Of a DNA stretch of 64,000 nucleotides, positions 46,000-58,076 are shown in pieces. The translations under genes and the position numbers were made by a program. The DNA is from Areca catechu. Its lineage: Eukaryota; Streptophyta; Magnoliopsida; Arecales; Arecaceae. The stretch is taken from NCBI GenBank assembly GCA_021397845.1, contig CM038050.1:13086471-13150470 (forward strand), given 5' to 3'. Below the pieces are notes generated by a model. The model searched no databases. It was not told the origin of the DNA and worked only from the letters and a program-made list of their open reading frames with translations. The stretch's first letter is position 1. Each line of letters opens with the position of its first letter.

Positions 46000-47110
46000 T
46001 GTCACAAAAAAAATTATCCCATCAATTCATAATTTTCCAGGTTTTGGTATGAAATATTTTGTGATAGAAAAATATGTTTCTAGGACAAAATATTTATCCC
46101 TACAAATAATTAATTTATGGAAAAATAATATCACAAATAAGATTTTTTGAATTTAGTTTTTTATTTATAGCAGCAAAATCACTATTGTTACTTTAAGCAA
46201 AATTATTATGATAAAATATTTTATTACAAAAAGTCTAAATCACTATTTAGTTTATTATGATGAAATTATTTTGTTGCAAAAAGCATTGTATTTTTTATAG
46301 TTTGTTTGTGACAAAGTCATGTTTATTGCAAAAAAAATTAGATTCTTCTTTTTTGTTCCCTCCTTTTTTTTAAAGTATTATGACAAAAATATTTTTTTAC
46401 AAAAAGTTAATATTTTTTTGTGACGAAAACTTGGTTGTTACAAAAAAAGATTTACTCCTTTTGTTCTCTCTTTTTTAAAAAAAATTATTGTGACAAAAAT
46501 ATTTATCGCAGAAAGTCAAAATATTTTTTATGACAAAGGATTATTTGTTATTAAAAAATATATATAATCTCTGTTGATACCCTCCTTTTTTTAATTTATT
46601 ATGATGAAAATATTTTGTTTCAAAAAGTCAATATATTGTTTGTGACAAATGCTTGATTGTTGCAAAAGAAATTAATTCCCTCCTTTTTTTGTAATCTATT
46701 GTGTCAGAATTATTATTACAAAAAATCAATATCTTTTTCATGACAATGGATTATTTGTTGCAAAAAATTTAGATTCCATCCTTTTGTTCCCTCCTTTTTT
46801 AAGTTTATTGTGACAAAAATATTTTGTTGTAAATTGTCAATATATCTTTCATGATAAAGGCTTGGTTGATGCAAAAAAAAAAGATTTCCTTTTATTATTC
46901 CCTCTTTTTTTAGTTATTGTAACAAAAATATTTGTACTAAAAGTTAATATATTTTTTTATGACAAAGGCTTGTTTGCTGCAAAAAGTGGGAAAAACTAGA
47001 ATCCCTCATTTTGTTCCCTCTTTTTAAGTTTTTTATGATAAAAATTATTTTGTAACAAAAATTATTATTATATTATTTTTTATTGCAAATGGGCTATACA
47101 AAATAATATC
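46000..47110. repeat. Left subterminal repeat region of the CACTA element
   Basis: Many copies of GTGACAAA/ATTTTGTTACAAAAA-type motifs every 60-100 bp, alternating with TTCCCTCCTTTTTTT. These are probable transposase binding sites by analogy with En/Spm subterminal repeats. Confidence 0.7.
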
Positions 47111-48732
47111 TTTTTATTTGCAAAGCTTTAAAACAATGCCATTATCACTATGCCCCGCCCTGAACCCGACTTAATTATATAAAATGCATAAGCCTTTTCA
47201 ATCCCTATCCCCTGATGCCTAGTCTCAGTTTGATGATTCAACTCATTTCTTCCTTAAACCATTCCATGCCCCTTTCTTCTCATCTATTTTGTTGTCTAGG
47301 CATCTTTTTCTTTTTTTTGATCATATTGTATTATATTTATTATATGAAAGAAAAAAAGGAAGAAATGGAAGGTAATTTGGTAATCTAGGTTACCACTCCT
47401 CCCAGAGATAATTCAGCTTATCTCTTGAAAGGCAATCCAGATTATCAGACAAGATAAATTATCATTTCAGAAAAATGTACCAAATATAATAATGTGATGA
47501 GGCCCCATTAAATTATCATTAATCTGGATGGATTGCTGCTACCAAACATAACCTAAGCACCATTCAACCAGTATAAAGTATACCCCAAGTTTGGAACAAA
47601 AGATTTTTTTGAAATTACTAGTAAATAAATAAGGTACATGAAGATTTTTTTTACATTAAATCAATGATTATATTAATTAATATAAAATCCTAATCAACAA
47701 AAATATTACCTACTTTTTATATAATATTTCGTATCTTATATTTTACTACTTATTTGTATTATTTTTATTATTTACTTATCTTATTTAACATGTTTGATAT
47801 TTTATTTTATTATATTCTTAATTAAATTTACTTATTTTTATTTTATTATTTTATTTTATCAATATATATTTATACTAATATTTTTTAATATTTTTTTATT
47901 CAAAGCTAACCTAATTTCTATTCAATTTCCTTCTCAGCCACTTGTCAAACCCTAAACCCATTGGCCTCGTCTCCTCTTCCCCTCCAAGATTTCGGTCCAA
48001 GGGTGCAGAGGATGCCCAATAGACTTCCAGCGACATCCATAACCTCCTCCGATCCAAGGGCATGGAGGATGTCGAGCTGACCTTCAATGAGAATTCACTC
48101 CGTCATAACCCCTATCCAACTTCCACCTATTTCGCCCACTATAACCCCCTCTAGCACCCACTTATTCCACCTGCAGCCCTTCGGCACTCACCTGCTTCAC
48201 ACATAACCCTCTCTAGTGCCCAAATCTTCACCTCCAACCCCCTTTGGCAACCATCTTTCCTACCTCCACCTTTGAGACTCCCCCACTGCACCCCCCTTCG
48301 ATGCCGAGCTTTTTCGCCTACAATCATGCCAGCACCTAGCTCTCCGATGCTAAGCTTTCTACTTGCAAGGAGGTCTAGCAACCACCTGTTCTGCCTGCAA
48401 CTAGGCTAGCGCCCACCTATTCCTCCTATAGCCCCCCCTTCGGTGCCCAAATCACCACCTCCACCCTCCTCCAATGCCCAAATTGCTGCACACCCAGCTC
48501 TTCGGCACCGAGCTCTCCACCTGCAAGGAGCTCTGCACCTTCGAGACTCCTCTGCCATTTTTTTTATTAGAAGGTTTTTTTATATTATTTCAAGCATTAT
48601 TTTTTTATATTGTGTTTTGGTTTAGCTTAGGTTGTTGTTATAATTTATCTTCTAGAGTACATTACTTCTAGATTTTAATACATCTTTATATTTTGATTCT
48701 TATGCTTCTAATTTGAGTTTTTTTTATAGGAT
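47111..48732. other. CACTA untranslated leader region
   Basis: AT-rich to about 47930, then a pyrimidine- and CCTCC-rich stretch (47935-48560) with no convincing reading frame, then the transposase start. No gene recognised. Confidence 0.5.
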
Positions 48733-49080
48733 ATGGACAAGAGTTGGATTGATGATAATAATTTTTGTAGTGAGAGATATAAAAAAGGGGTTGAATTATT
48801 CTTAACTTTGTGAAAGAAAATGTGAAGCATCTGGATGATACGATTTTTTGTCCTTGCCATAACTGCAATAATGGGATATACAAGATCTTTATTCAAGTGA
48901 AACATGGCTTGTACTTGCGAGGATTTTCACTCACATATAAAGACTAGACTTTGCATGAAGAAACAATACCGATACATGATATTAACAATGATATCAATGA
49001 TGAAATGATGAACAATGCTAAATTTAGTGAAGACTTAATAGATAATTTATATGAGTTGTTGGGATAAATGAGGGAAGCAC
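48733..49080 (+). pseudogene. Transposase-associated domain of the CACTA transposase
   Basis: Begins MDKSWIDDNNFCSERYKKGV and continues ENVKHLDDTIFCPCHNCNNG, the Cys/His signature of the plant 'transposase-associated' domain found at the start of CACTA tnpD proteins. A frame change near 48797 and later stops show decay. Confidence 0.82.
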
Positions 49081-51260
49081 AACAATTTAATGATATTACT
49101 GGTAGATCGGAGGCAAAATTTTCTTCTATTGATAATTTAATTAACGATGCACAACATCAACTATACCCAGAGTCTAAGTATTCATTGTTGCCTTTTATTG
49201 TGAAGATGCAACACACAAAAAGTTCTCAATAAATGGACCAACAAGTCCTTCAATATGTTGCTTAAATTTTTAAAGGACTTGCTACCAGAAGGTGTATCGT
49301 TTCCGTCATCATATTATGGGGCTAGGAAACTTCTATCCAGTATAGGGTTGGGCTATGAGCCTATTAAGGTATGCAAGTATGATTGTGTACTTTTTTTGAA
49401 AGGAATATAAAATAGAAAATTGTTGTTCAGTATGTAAGGATCCAAGATGGAAGTTTGATGATGGCAAGGGTACTAAAGTTGCTTACAAAGTATTGTGGTA
49501 TATATTTTTCATTAAAACCAAGATTGCAAAGGCTTTTCATGTTTAGTAAGATGGCTTTATACATGAGGTGGCATAGTGAAAAGCATGTTGAAGATCCCGG
49601 TAGCATGGGCATCCAGTCGACACTCTTACATGGAAGGAGCTTGATAAGCAATATCCTCAATTTGTAGTAGATTTTCGTAATGTGAGGCTTGCTTTGGCTA
49701 GTGATGGATTCAATCCATCTGGACATATGAGCAACTCTTATAGCATGTGGCCATTTTTTCTTATGCCTTATAATTTACCACTTTATATGTTCAAAATAGA
49801 GTCATATCATGTCATGCCACTATTGATTTCTGGCCCACGTTCTCCCGGAAAGGATACAGATATTTATATGAGGCCCTTGATAGATGAGTTGAAGCAATTA
49901 TGGGATGAAGGTATGGAAGTACTTATGATTCTTATAGTGGTAAAAGATTTCAAATGCATGTAGTAATATTGTGGACTATAAATATTTTCCACTTTATAGT
50001 TATTTATCTAGATAGGTCACTCAAGGCTACAATGCTTGTCTTATATGCCTTGATATGATTGATTCATAAAAGTTAAGAGATAAGATAGGCTACATGGGCC
50101 ATCGTTGTTATTTGCCTTAAGAACACCCTGGGCATAATAATACAAAGTAGATTTAACAGAAAAGTTGATCAGCTTTTAGAAACATCAGAATTATCAGGAG
50201 AAGAAGTATTCCAATGGTTAGAGTGCTTGGAGGATGTCTTTGATAAATTTGGGAAACATCCAAGTAAGAGAAAAAGAAAGCATGGTAGCAGTGAAGGGAG
50301 TTGGATTAAGAAGAGTATTTTTTTTGAGTTACTATATTGAAAAAAAATCAAAATTAGATATACTCTTGATGTCATGCACATAGAAAAGAATATATATGAT
50401 AATATGCTTAGAATATTATTATATATTATAGGGAAAACAAAAGACACAAAGAATGCTCATGAAGATTCATGCAATATGGAAATAAGGAAATAGTTGTGGA
50501 TGTAAAAGAGAACAACAAATTGAAAAGCCTTCTGCCTGTTACATATTATCTTGGAGTGAGAGGAAAGCTTTTCTAGAATTCTTGAATTCCATTAAGTTTT
50601 CTACTAGATTTGCTTCAAACTTATCCATGTGTTAAAGATGATAAGGTGACAAGCTTGAAGATACACGATTCTCATATTCTTTTACCTAAGCTTTTTCCAA
50701 CTAAAATTCATGGTTATTTATGTAAAGAAGTTAGCCTAGAATGATTTGAGTTGGGTATTTTTCTAAAGAACTCTGCTAAAGAACCTTAAGAATGGAAGAT
50801 GTAAAAAGATTGGAGAGTAACATACCTATGATTTTGTATAGAGAGAATACTCCCTCCTACTTTCTTCGATGTTATGGTACATTTAGCTATTCACTTGCCC
50901 AAGCAAGTGAAGATTGCAGGACCAGTAAGCTCATGATGATTGTATCCTTTTGAATGGTAATTAATTCATAGCTTCTGGTAGTTTTAATTTAAGTATTATG
51001 AAATAATTAGGAACTTGACTTCTACTTATTTGTCGAATTAAGGAATCTCAGCTCTCTCAAAGATATGGTTGGTGACCTCATCCCAAAGTTTCAGTCGTGG
51101 AAAGATATGTTGTGAATGAATGCATGACATTCTTATCAATGTATCTCAAGGATAATGAAACCAAGTTCAATCAACCAAGAAGGAAGCCAAAACCAATAAC
51201 CTGGAGGGCTTTCTGTGTTTTCTTTAATGGCTCATCCTTTAGGACATATTAGGCCCAAAC
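49080..51260 (+). pseudogene. Tnp2-family CACTA transposase, broken
   Basis: DDE-type cut-and-paste transposase remnants in many frames: LYELLG and MREAQQFNDITGRSEAKFSS, YCGIYFSLKPRLQRLFMFSK, ALYMRWHSEKHVEDPGSMGI, VRLALASDGFNPSGHMSNSY, SMWPFFLMPYNLPLYMFKIE, SYHVMPLLISGPRSPGKDTD, IYMRPLIDELKQLWDEGMEV, then YTLDVMHIEKNIYDNMLRI and, toward 51130, ECMTFLSMYLKDNETKFNQP. The order matches Tnp2 (PF02992). More than ten stops and shifts. Confidence 0.92.
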
Positions 51261-51439
51261 CTAAAATATCTCAAAAGAAAATGGATATGGCTCAATAGTA
51301 TATCTTAAGTAATTGTGATGAAATCACAAAATGCTTGGAGTAAAAACTTTTAGATGTTATTTTTATTATTTTATCGAGTATTTTAGTATTGTTAATTAAA
51401 TATTTACTAAAATATTTTATAATATATAAGATGAACAGG

Positions 51440-52389
51440 CAGGAACTTTTGAAGATGGGCCATCTCAACATTATGAGAGATAATAAAAGCAATTTTCTCA
51501 TTGGTTTAAAGAGCATGTAAGTCATTCATTTTCAAATATGACAATTTAATACTATTAGTAAGGAACTTATAACATTTATAATTTGATTTTTGTATTTATT
51601 TTGTAGATGAATTGATTACATTACCAAGGATGTAAAGAAGCCATAAATGAATTATGGGTATTAGCAAATGATCCGCATAAATTTAGCACAAGTTGTTACT
51701 CTGGTTGTTTTATGAATGTAGTTCGATTTCACACAAAAGGTCATGACGACCTTCATAGAACTCAAAATAGTGGATTACTTGTAAAATGAGAACATGAAAG
51801 GAAGAAGCTTGAGTTCTTTGGTTTTTTGAAGAAAGTTGTTCAACTCACATTCCTTAAATAGTATAAAGTGGTGCTATTTAAGTACGAATGGTTCAACACT
51901 GGAAGCAATCAAATAGTACAAAATGACAGACAATTCATAAGATGTGAGATCATGGTGGTATAAGGTTTAACAAGTTTAAATCTTCCTTTTATTTTACCTG
52001 ATCAAGTTTAACAAGGTTTTTACATCAATGACATAAAGTTAGATAGTATTTGGCAACTCGTACAATGTGTGCAACATCGACATTTATGGGATCTTTCTAA
52101 GTTAGAATTGATAGATGTGGAAGATGGGGTTGATGATGAAGCAACATATCAATTTCAATCTAATAGAATGGTTTCAATTATTGAAAGCGGTGATGAGTCT
52201 CTTATCACATTAAATAGAAATTATGTAGATGCTAATGAATTGGATGATGATATTGGAGGATCCACATTGGATAATGTTCAAGAATACAAAAATGATATTG
52301 GAGGAGATGGCAGTGATGGAAAGGACATTGATGGAGATGATATAATTGAAGAGGAAGATAGCATGGAAACTAATAATTTTGATGATTAG
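51440..52389 (+). pseudogene. C-terminal part of the CACTA transposase (DUF4216-like) with acidic tail
   Basis: DUF4216-like residues around 51710-51870 (VRFHTKGHDDLHRTQNSGLL, KKLEFFGFLKKVVQLTFL). This is followed by an open frame from 52069 (QHRHLWDLSKLELIDVEDGV) to a strongly acidic end (GDGSDGKDIDGDDIIEEEDS) at 52389. Broken upstream, intact in the last 106 codons. Confidence 0.75.
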
Positions 52390-52569
52390 TATAAAGATTT
52401 TTTTTGTATATGTATCTTGATGATTAATATAAAAATTTTCTTTTGTCTTCATGAATTTTTTGTTCTTTATGTTTATATAGTTGTGATGTATTCAAATTTT
52501 AAGCACATAATTTTTTTCAACTAATGAGTAATAATTATTTGCTTAATTTGTTTATTTTTTAGTTTCTTT

Positions 52570-52786
52570 TATAGATTTTTGGTAGGATCTAGAAGAGGCC
52601 GATACAAGTAATCATAGAGTTCATCTTCATCAAATGCTTATATATTAGGTCGAGAGGAAGATATTGTGGCACCTACTTCAATTCTGGCATCTACTATACC
52701 TACATTACCAAATAGCAATGAGACTTCACCCATTTCAAATATCTCTAGAAGAGATCTCAGTCCTACTTTAAGGAGTACTGAAAGTG

Positions 52787-52827
<41 letters not shown>

Positions 52828-54170
52828 GTAAATGAATAATTACATCTATTTAAATTTGTAAATATAATTTTGTAGTTGTATAATAATTATATACATGATT
52901 GATATTGACTATATTTATATTTCTAGGCTCTTCCATGCTTAGGAGAGGTTGTGGTACATCGCGATGTATAGTATTGGATAAAAAGGTTAGGAAGGTTGTC
53001 ACTTGTATATTTTATTATTATATTAGTACATAAATTATTTATATATGCTTGGCCATTAAAAATTTTTAAAAGATATTATTTGGTTTAATGTTATAGCATG
53101 GATATAAGATGAAGATTGAATTTGGTGAAGAAGAACGTATACCATTGGAGAATGATGCTGACTTTGCAAGAGGAGTTGGATTTATTATTAAAATATGTGC
53201 ACTTCTTCATGGTATAGGAAGATGGAAAGAAATTGCAGAGGAATAAAAGAAAACTTATTATCCACATTTGGAGGTTATTATAATTTTTATACTAGTTTGT
53301 TCATTTTTCACCTAGTTTTATTATTAATATATAAAAAATTGTTTAAGTTATAGAATCATTAATTATTTTAGAGATGGTTTGAAATTGTGGATTGGTCAGC
53401 TCCACATGTAAAAGAATGTGTTTATAAAGCATTCCAAACATATTACATGCACCGGAAGAACACACTCAACAAGGAATACAAGAAGATAATGACAAAAGGT
53501 ATAAATTCATAAGAAAAGTCTCCGTGTCAAGAAGTTGGATTGGAAGATTGGCTTTTTGTATGTGATCGGATAGAACATGATGATTTTAAGATAGTCACTT
53601 ATATGTAATATATTTACATTTTTTTATATATTCTTGTTTATTTTTTTTGCTTATTATTATAAAAATGTTCCCAAATAAACTCAAGTAATCATTCACAACT
53701 CCCATACAATCATACTTCGTGCTCTAGGACATTTCTTAGCCGAGTTTGAAAAATGATAATATAATATTTTTAGCACTTTTATATTTTAAAAATATTTAAT
53801 ATATATTAAGATTAATGAATTATTTTTTATTTTAATTTTACAAGGAGAATCCAAGTGTGGTTAATCTCTTCAAGGATATATATACAAAAAAGGGTGATCA
53901 ATATTTCATTAATGAAATTGCTCAGAAATTTGTAAATATAAGTGTGATCTTCTTATATTTTTTATTTATAAAAAAATTATCTTTAGGTCTAAATTATCTT
54001 TGAAGAGTTTACAATATGAAATGACTAGACAACAACCTTTGGAGGAAGGTGTAAATCAAAGATCGGAAAATTAGATTTTGGTTAGTGTGATTGCAGGAAG
54101 TCGGGATATTTGAGAGAGATGGGACATGGTAATAAAGTTAGAAGTTCAAGTTCACCCTTTTGAGATTCCT
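52570..54170 (+). pseudogene. Second CACTA gene, tnpA-like (Transposase_24-type), with introns
   Basis: Exon-like pieces separated by AT-rich introns: AYILGREEDIVAPTSILAST; RRGCGTSRCIVLDKKVRK; KMKIEFGEEERIPLENDADF with ICALLHGIGRWKEIAEE; RWFEIVDWSAPHVKECVYKA; CQEVGLEDWLFVCDRIEHDD; and VNLFKDIYTKKGDQYFINEI. These resemble the plant En/Spm-like transposase (PF03004) family. It continues after an insertion as LIDGLVITESQLERANEKIA at 54860-54930. In-frame stops show decay. Confidence 0.72.
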
Positions 54171-54176
54171 AAGCAC

Positions 54177-54842
54177 TGATCCTACTTGGTGGGAGATCCA
54201 GATCAGCACCTATACACAGCAGAAGCAACCTATTCTCGGATTCAAGATTCACACAAGGAAACAGAAGAGAAATATAGGAGAAAAGAGAGATTGTATTCAT
54301 TAATCTTTTGGAGAAGAATCTTATTACATGACAACAAGACCCACACGGTACCCCTTCTAAAATCCCAGAAGCTTCTCACTGTCCTGCACATCTTCTCTCT
54401 TGCATGCCTCATCGCCCTAAGAATCCACGTACGGCCATGTATGGACAATACCTCAACGTGCATCCCTTTCTCTCTGAAACCCGAGAAGAAGCTCCACCTG
54501 TGGACTCCCTCACACAGATTCCCTTCTCCAAAGTCCCATGGAACACCCCACGGCACCAAGTAATCTCCATGATCGAAGAACTAAGAAGTCTCTATGCACA
54601 AACTCCTTCACGCATGCCTTCCTTTCTTTCCTAGAACCGTCCAAGCCCTCTCACGCCCTGTGGGCTCTCATGCCCCAAGGGGCTCACGCCCCCTCTCTCT
54701 CATAATTTCTCTCTATTCACTGTGAGTCCACGTAAGCATGCCCCCAAGCTTTAGGGATTACCTCCAGCATCCCTGCCATGGCCTCCCAAGTCTCTCCAAG
54801 GCTTGGGAGCACCACGCAAAACCCTACACATCCTACATATCA
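54177..54842. mobile_element. Unclassified insertion within the tnpA-like gene
   Basis: A segment of about 665 bp, richer in C than its surroundings, from TGATCCTACTTGG to CCTACATATCA. It separates KLEVQVHPFEIPK-type residues (54140-54175) from LIDGLVITESQLERANEKI (54868 on). The TG...CA ends suggest a solo LTR, but the flanks AGCAC and AGTTC do not match well, so the class is unproven. Confidence 0.4.
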
Positions 54843-55029
54843 AGTTCACATGATAATGAGCTCATAGATGGACTTGTTATTACTGAGTCTCAACTAGAAA
54901 GAGCCAATGAAAAGATTGCTAATGAAGACTTATAAAGATTAGTTGAAAAAATTGCTGCAATTCTTGAGAGAGATGTGGCACAATTAGGCTTAGTAGTCAA
55001 CTTTTCTAAAAATAAAGTTATTTATTTAT

Positions 55030-56566
55030 TGATATGGCAAGAAGCTGACGTGTGACAAGAAGCTGACATGTAATCCCTGTCAGACGCCATGTCAGAAAAA
55101 GCTGCCACGGTGGACACTCCTCCTTGGACTCCTTTGCCGGGCCGAGTTGCCTCATAATGTCAGGGCGACCCACCAAGAGAGAGTTCCTTCCTTCGCTAGG
55201 TCGGCACCCGCAAGCCCGGAATGCCTAGGCCGAAGCAGAGCAACCTCCTTCACCAGATCGAGCCCCTCCAAGGTCGAGCCCTCTGGACCAGAGTCGAGCC
55301 CAGCCCTCCTCCACCAGGTCAAGCCCTCTAGGTAGGAGTCACATACTAACCTCCTTCACCGGATTGAGCCCCTCTGAGGTCGAGCCCCTTGGACCGGAGT
55401 CGAGCCCAGCCCTCCTCCACCAGGTCAAGCCTCTCTGAGGCCGAGCCCTCTGAGCAGGAGTTGAGCCTCCCTCCGCTAGGTCGAGCCCCTCAGAGGTCGA
55501 GCCTCGTGGGTCGGAGTCGACCCAGCCCTCCTCCACCAGGTTGAGCCCCTCGGAGGTCAAGCTCCTCAAGTTGAGCCCCCTCGAAGTCGAGTCCCTCTGG
55601 TCCGGAGTCGAGCTTAGTTCTCCTCCGCCAAAGTGAAGCCTCTTTGAGGCCCTCGGAGTCGAGTTCCAGCTCTACAGTTCGACGACCACCTTGGACAATG
55701 CCGCCAGGCATCGAGGAGGCGAAGCCACCCCCCCAAGGCACCGGCGAGCCACCCGAGGACTGTAAGGAAGTACCCATCAAATCATAATAATTGCCCACAG
55801 CTACCACTTACACCAGATGGAGAGGAAGCTCCATGACCGAGGTGCCACACTCTCCACCAATCGCCTGCACCACCCGAAAGAAGAAGTCAACTAGGAGATT
55901 TGAATCCCGGGGACGGTGGCCCTCCAATCGAGACACTGCCAGGTTTTCCAGAATGAAGCAACCGAAAGGAATGTCAGAAGCGCATGGCAGGTTTCCTTAT
56001 CACAAACTGGAAAAGATGTCCCGTCCACGGCACGGGACACCGCTGCATGTGCCTGCTGACAAGATGATGATCTCGAGGTATGCGCCCAGCAACCACCTGG
56101 ACTTAAAAGAACCTTCGACACCCCTAGCGAGGAGGTAAGCAAGCAAAAAACTGAACCAGTCAATCCAAAAAAAAACATCCAAGCAAGCGAAGGAGAAGAG
56201 GCCACACAGGAGAACCACCAAGGAGACTGAGAATTCAAGGCTCTCGGAGATCCGCGGAAAGGATCGCCCGAACATAGCCATCCAGCTTCGGTTCACCTCA
56301 GCCACCATCTTTCCCAGCTTGCTTGCACCCCCACTCACACATCATTTACTCCTCCTAGCGTAGAGTCCATCCCATGGACTCGACTAGGAGGATCTGTTCT
56401 CCTGGATCGTCACTGACTTGACCGTTGAAGTGCCCCCACCGGAATTTCCGGCCCAAGTCTCTAACCCTTGTTTTGCAGGTCCCGACGAATAGGCTGATCC
56501 CCGAAGAGACGAGGGGCGATCCGACGTTGACAGCAGTTACGGGCCACGACGATCTTGGCGGCAACA
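55030..56566 (+). mobile_element. Solo LTR of a Tat-like gypsy element (TSD TTTAT)
   Basis: 1537 bp, TGATATGGCAAG...GGCGGCAACA, with perfect TTTAT duplications at 55025-55029 and 56567-56571. The tail (CACTGACTTGACCGTTGAAG, CCGGAATTTCCGG, GTTTTGCAG, GGCAACA) matches the Tat LTR tails elsewhere in the window, but the body has different GC-rich repeats (TCGAGCCC / CTCCTCCACCAGGT units at 55240-55650). TGACGTGT lies 16 nt from the start. No internal sequence, so it probably arose by LTR-LTR recombination inside the CACTA element. Open frames within it are not genes. Confidence 0.88.
55046..55053 (+). promoter_or_regulatory. TGACGTGT box of the solo Tat-like LTR
   Basis: Offset 16 nt from the LTR start, equivalent to the TGACGTGG box of the other Tat LTRs. 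Confidence 0.45.
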
Positions 56567-56571
56567 TTTAT

Positions 56572-57230
56572 TATTTCTTAGCTATGATAATTGGATTATT
56601 ATAATTTTTGATTGTTTGTGATTATGATTTGAAAATTAAAAGTTAATGTGGTTGTTATGGTGGTGGTTAGATAATTATAAAATAGTTAATGCGGTAGTGG
56701 TAGTGGTGGTGGTAGTTGTAATTGTTGAATTTTTGAATAGATAGATGAATTAGTAATGATTTCATATGAATTAACTCAAAATTTCTTATAACATTTTTAA
56801 AGATTTCTAATTTTGCATACATTCTTATATTGTTCTAATTTTTTGGATTTATTTATTTTTTTATACTGTAGGTTGTTGAGAATGAATTTGACTTGCATGG
56901 GAGATTTGTGAAAGCTTTATGACTTTCGTGGTTGAGAAGAATTTGACTTGTATAGAAGTTTTATGGAAGATTTATGATTTTTGTGGTTGAGAAGGAAATT
57001 GACTTACATGGAAACTTTTTGGAAGTCTCATGGCTTTGTGGTTATTGCTTAAGACTTGGGCATGTTTTAACTTTATGGATATTGTTTGAGATTTATCATT
57101 TTATTTTTGAACTTTTATTGTGAAGATGATGCTTGGAGGAACATGTAGAAATTTTTATATGGCTATGTATTTGAAGGATATTTAAATTATTATGAATAGA
57201 TTAATTAATTTAAAATTTAGTATATTTTGC
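56572..57230. other. CACTA 3' internal region
   Basis: AT-rich, with an imperfectly duplicated block (GACTTGCATGG/GATTTATG, 56885-57010) but no coding signal. Confidence 0.5.
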
Positions 57231-57996
57231 TTGTTCATTTGAAAAAGAAATGGAAGGTTTTTTTTTTTTTTTGTGACAACACATTTTGTCACTAATCATA
57301 GGTTAACCTTTTGGGACAATAAATTTTGTCAAAATTATTCTTCAATGGCAGGTTAACATTTTCAATAAAAAAATTTATCACTAATGGTAGCTTAACATTT
57401 TTGTAATAATATATTTTATTACTAAAAAACTTTTTACTGGTATATTAACTTTTTGTGGCAATAAATTTCACTAAAAGATATTTCTAAATTGTAGATTAAC
57501 ATTTTATGATAAAATATTTTGTCATTAAAACTACTTTTTTAGGGATAAAATAGTTTATTGTTTAAGTTATAAAATATTTTAATACTTAAGAATCTATTAT
57601 GACAAAATATTTCATCACAAAGTAAAATTTTTAGCAACAAAACATATTGTTACAAAGCTAGATTTTCAGGAACAAAAAGTTTGTCACTTAATAATGCATA
57701 TGAAATAAAATCTTATTCCTTTTAGTGATAAAATACATTTTGTGATAATTTTTTTATCCTTTTGTGACAAAATATTTGTTGTTAGATGAGATTTTTATTG
57801 TAACAAAATACTATTTTGCTGCTAAAAGTATACTTTTTTACAAAATAAGTTTGATTGCAAAAGGTTAGTCATAACTTATTGCGATGGGGCTTTAGCAACA
57901 AGTCTGCAATGATTTTTTTTCAAAAAGCTTTAGCTATACAACTTGGACATTTTATGACAAATTTTTTTATAGCAAAAAATTTTATTTTTTGTAGTG
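57231..57996. repeat. Right subterminal repeat region and terminus of the CACTA element
   Basis: Inverted counterparts of the left motifs (TTTGTCAC, TTTTGTGACAA) repeat every 50-80 bp up to the GTAGTG end. Confidence 0.75.
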
Positions 57997-58076
57997 ATAT
58001 GGGACTTTTTATTGAGAGATTATTATATGAATTGAGAGTGCAAGTTCACCTTTTGTAGATTTTTTTCTCTTGTACT
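57997..58076 (+). repeat. Remaining part of the interrupted copia LTR
   Basis: Homologous to 43858-43915 in the intact LTR (GAGAGATTATTxTATG, GTTCxCCTTTTG/GTTCTTCTCTTG). Truncated by the next copia LTR at 58077. Confidence 0.55.

Larger units (their letters stand above)
45991..57996 (+). mobile_element. CACTA (En/Spm) DNA transposon, decayed, with nested insertions
   Basis: The right end is GTAGTG at 57991-57996, whose complement reads CACTACAAAAAATAAAATTT, the classical CACTA terminus. The left end near 45991 is degenerate (TAACAATTTTG). A 3-bp ATA flanks both proposed ends (45988-45990 and 57997-57999). Subterminal regions (46000-47110 and 57230-57990) are full of short motifs such as TTGTGACAAA and TTGTTGCAAAAA in both orientations. 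It encodes a tnpD-type transposase and a tnpA-like gene. It entered a copia LTR. Without the solo LTR it would be about 10.5 kb. Confidence 0.85.

Noticed and set aside
55339..56338. Open frames of 76-115 codons in the segment 55030-56566
   Set aside because: They fall within a solo LTR bounded by a perfect TTTAT duplication.
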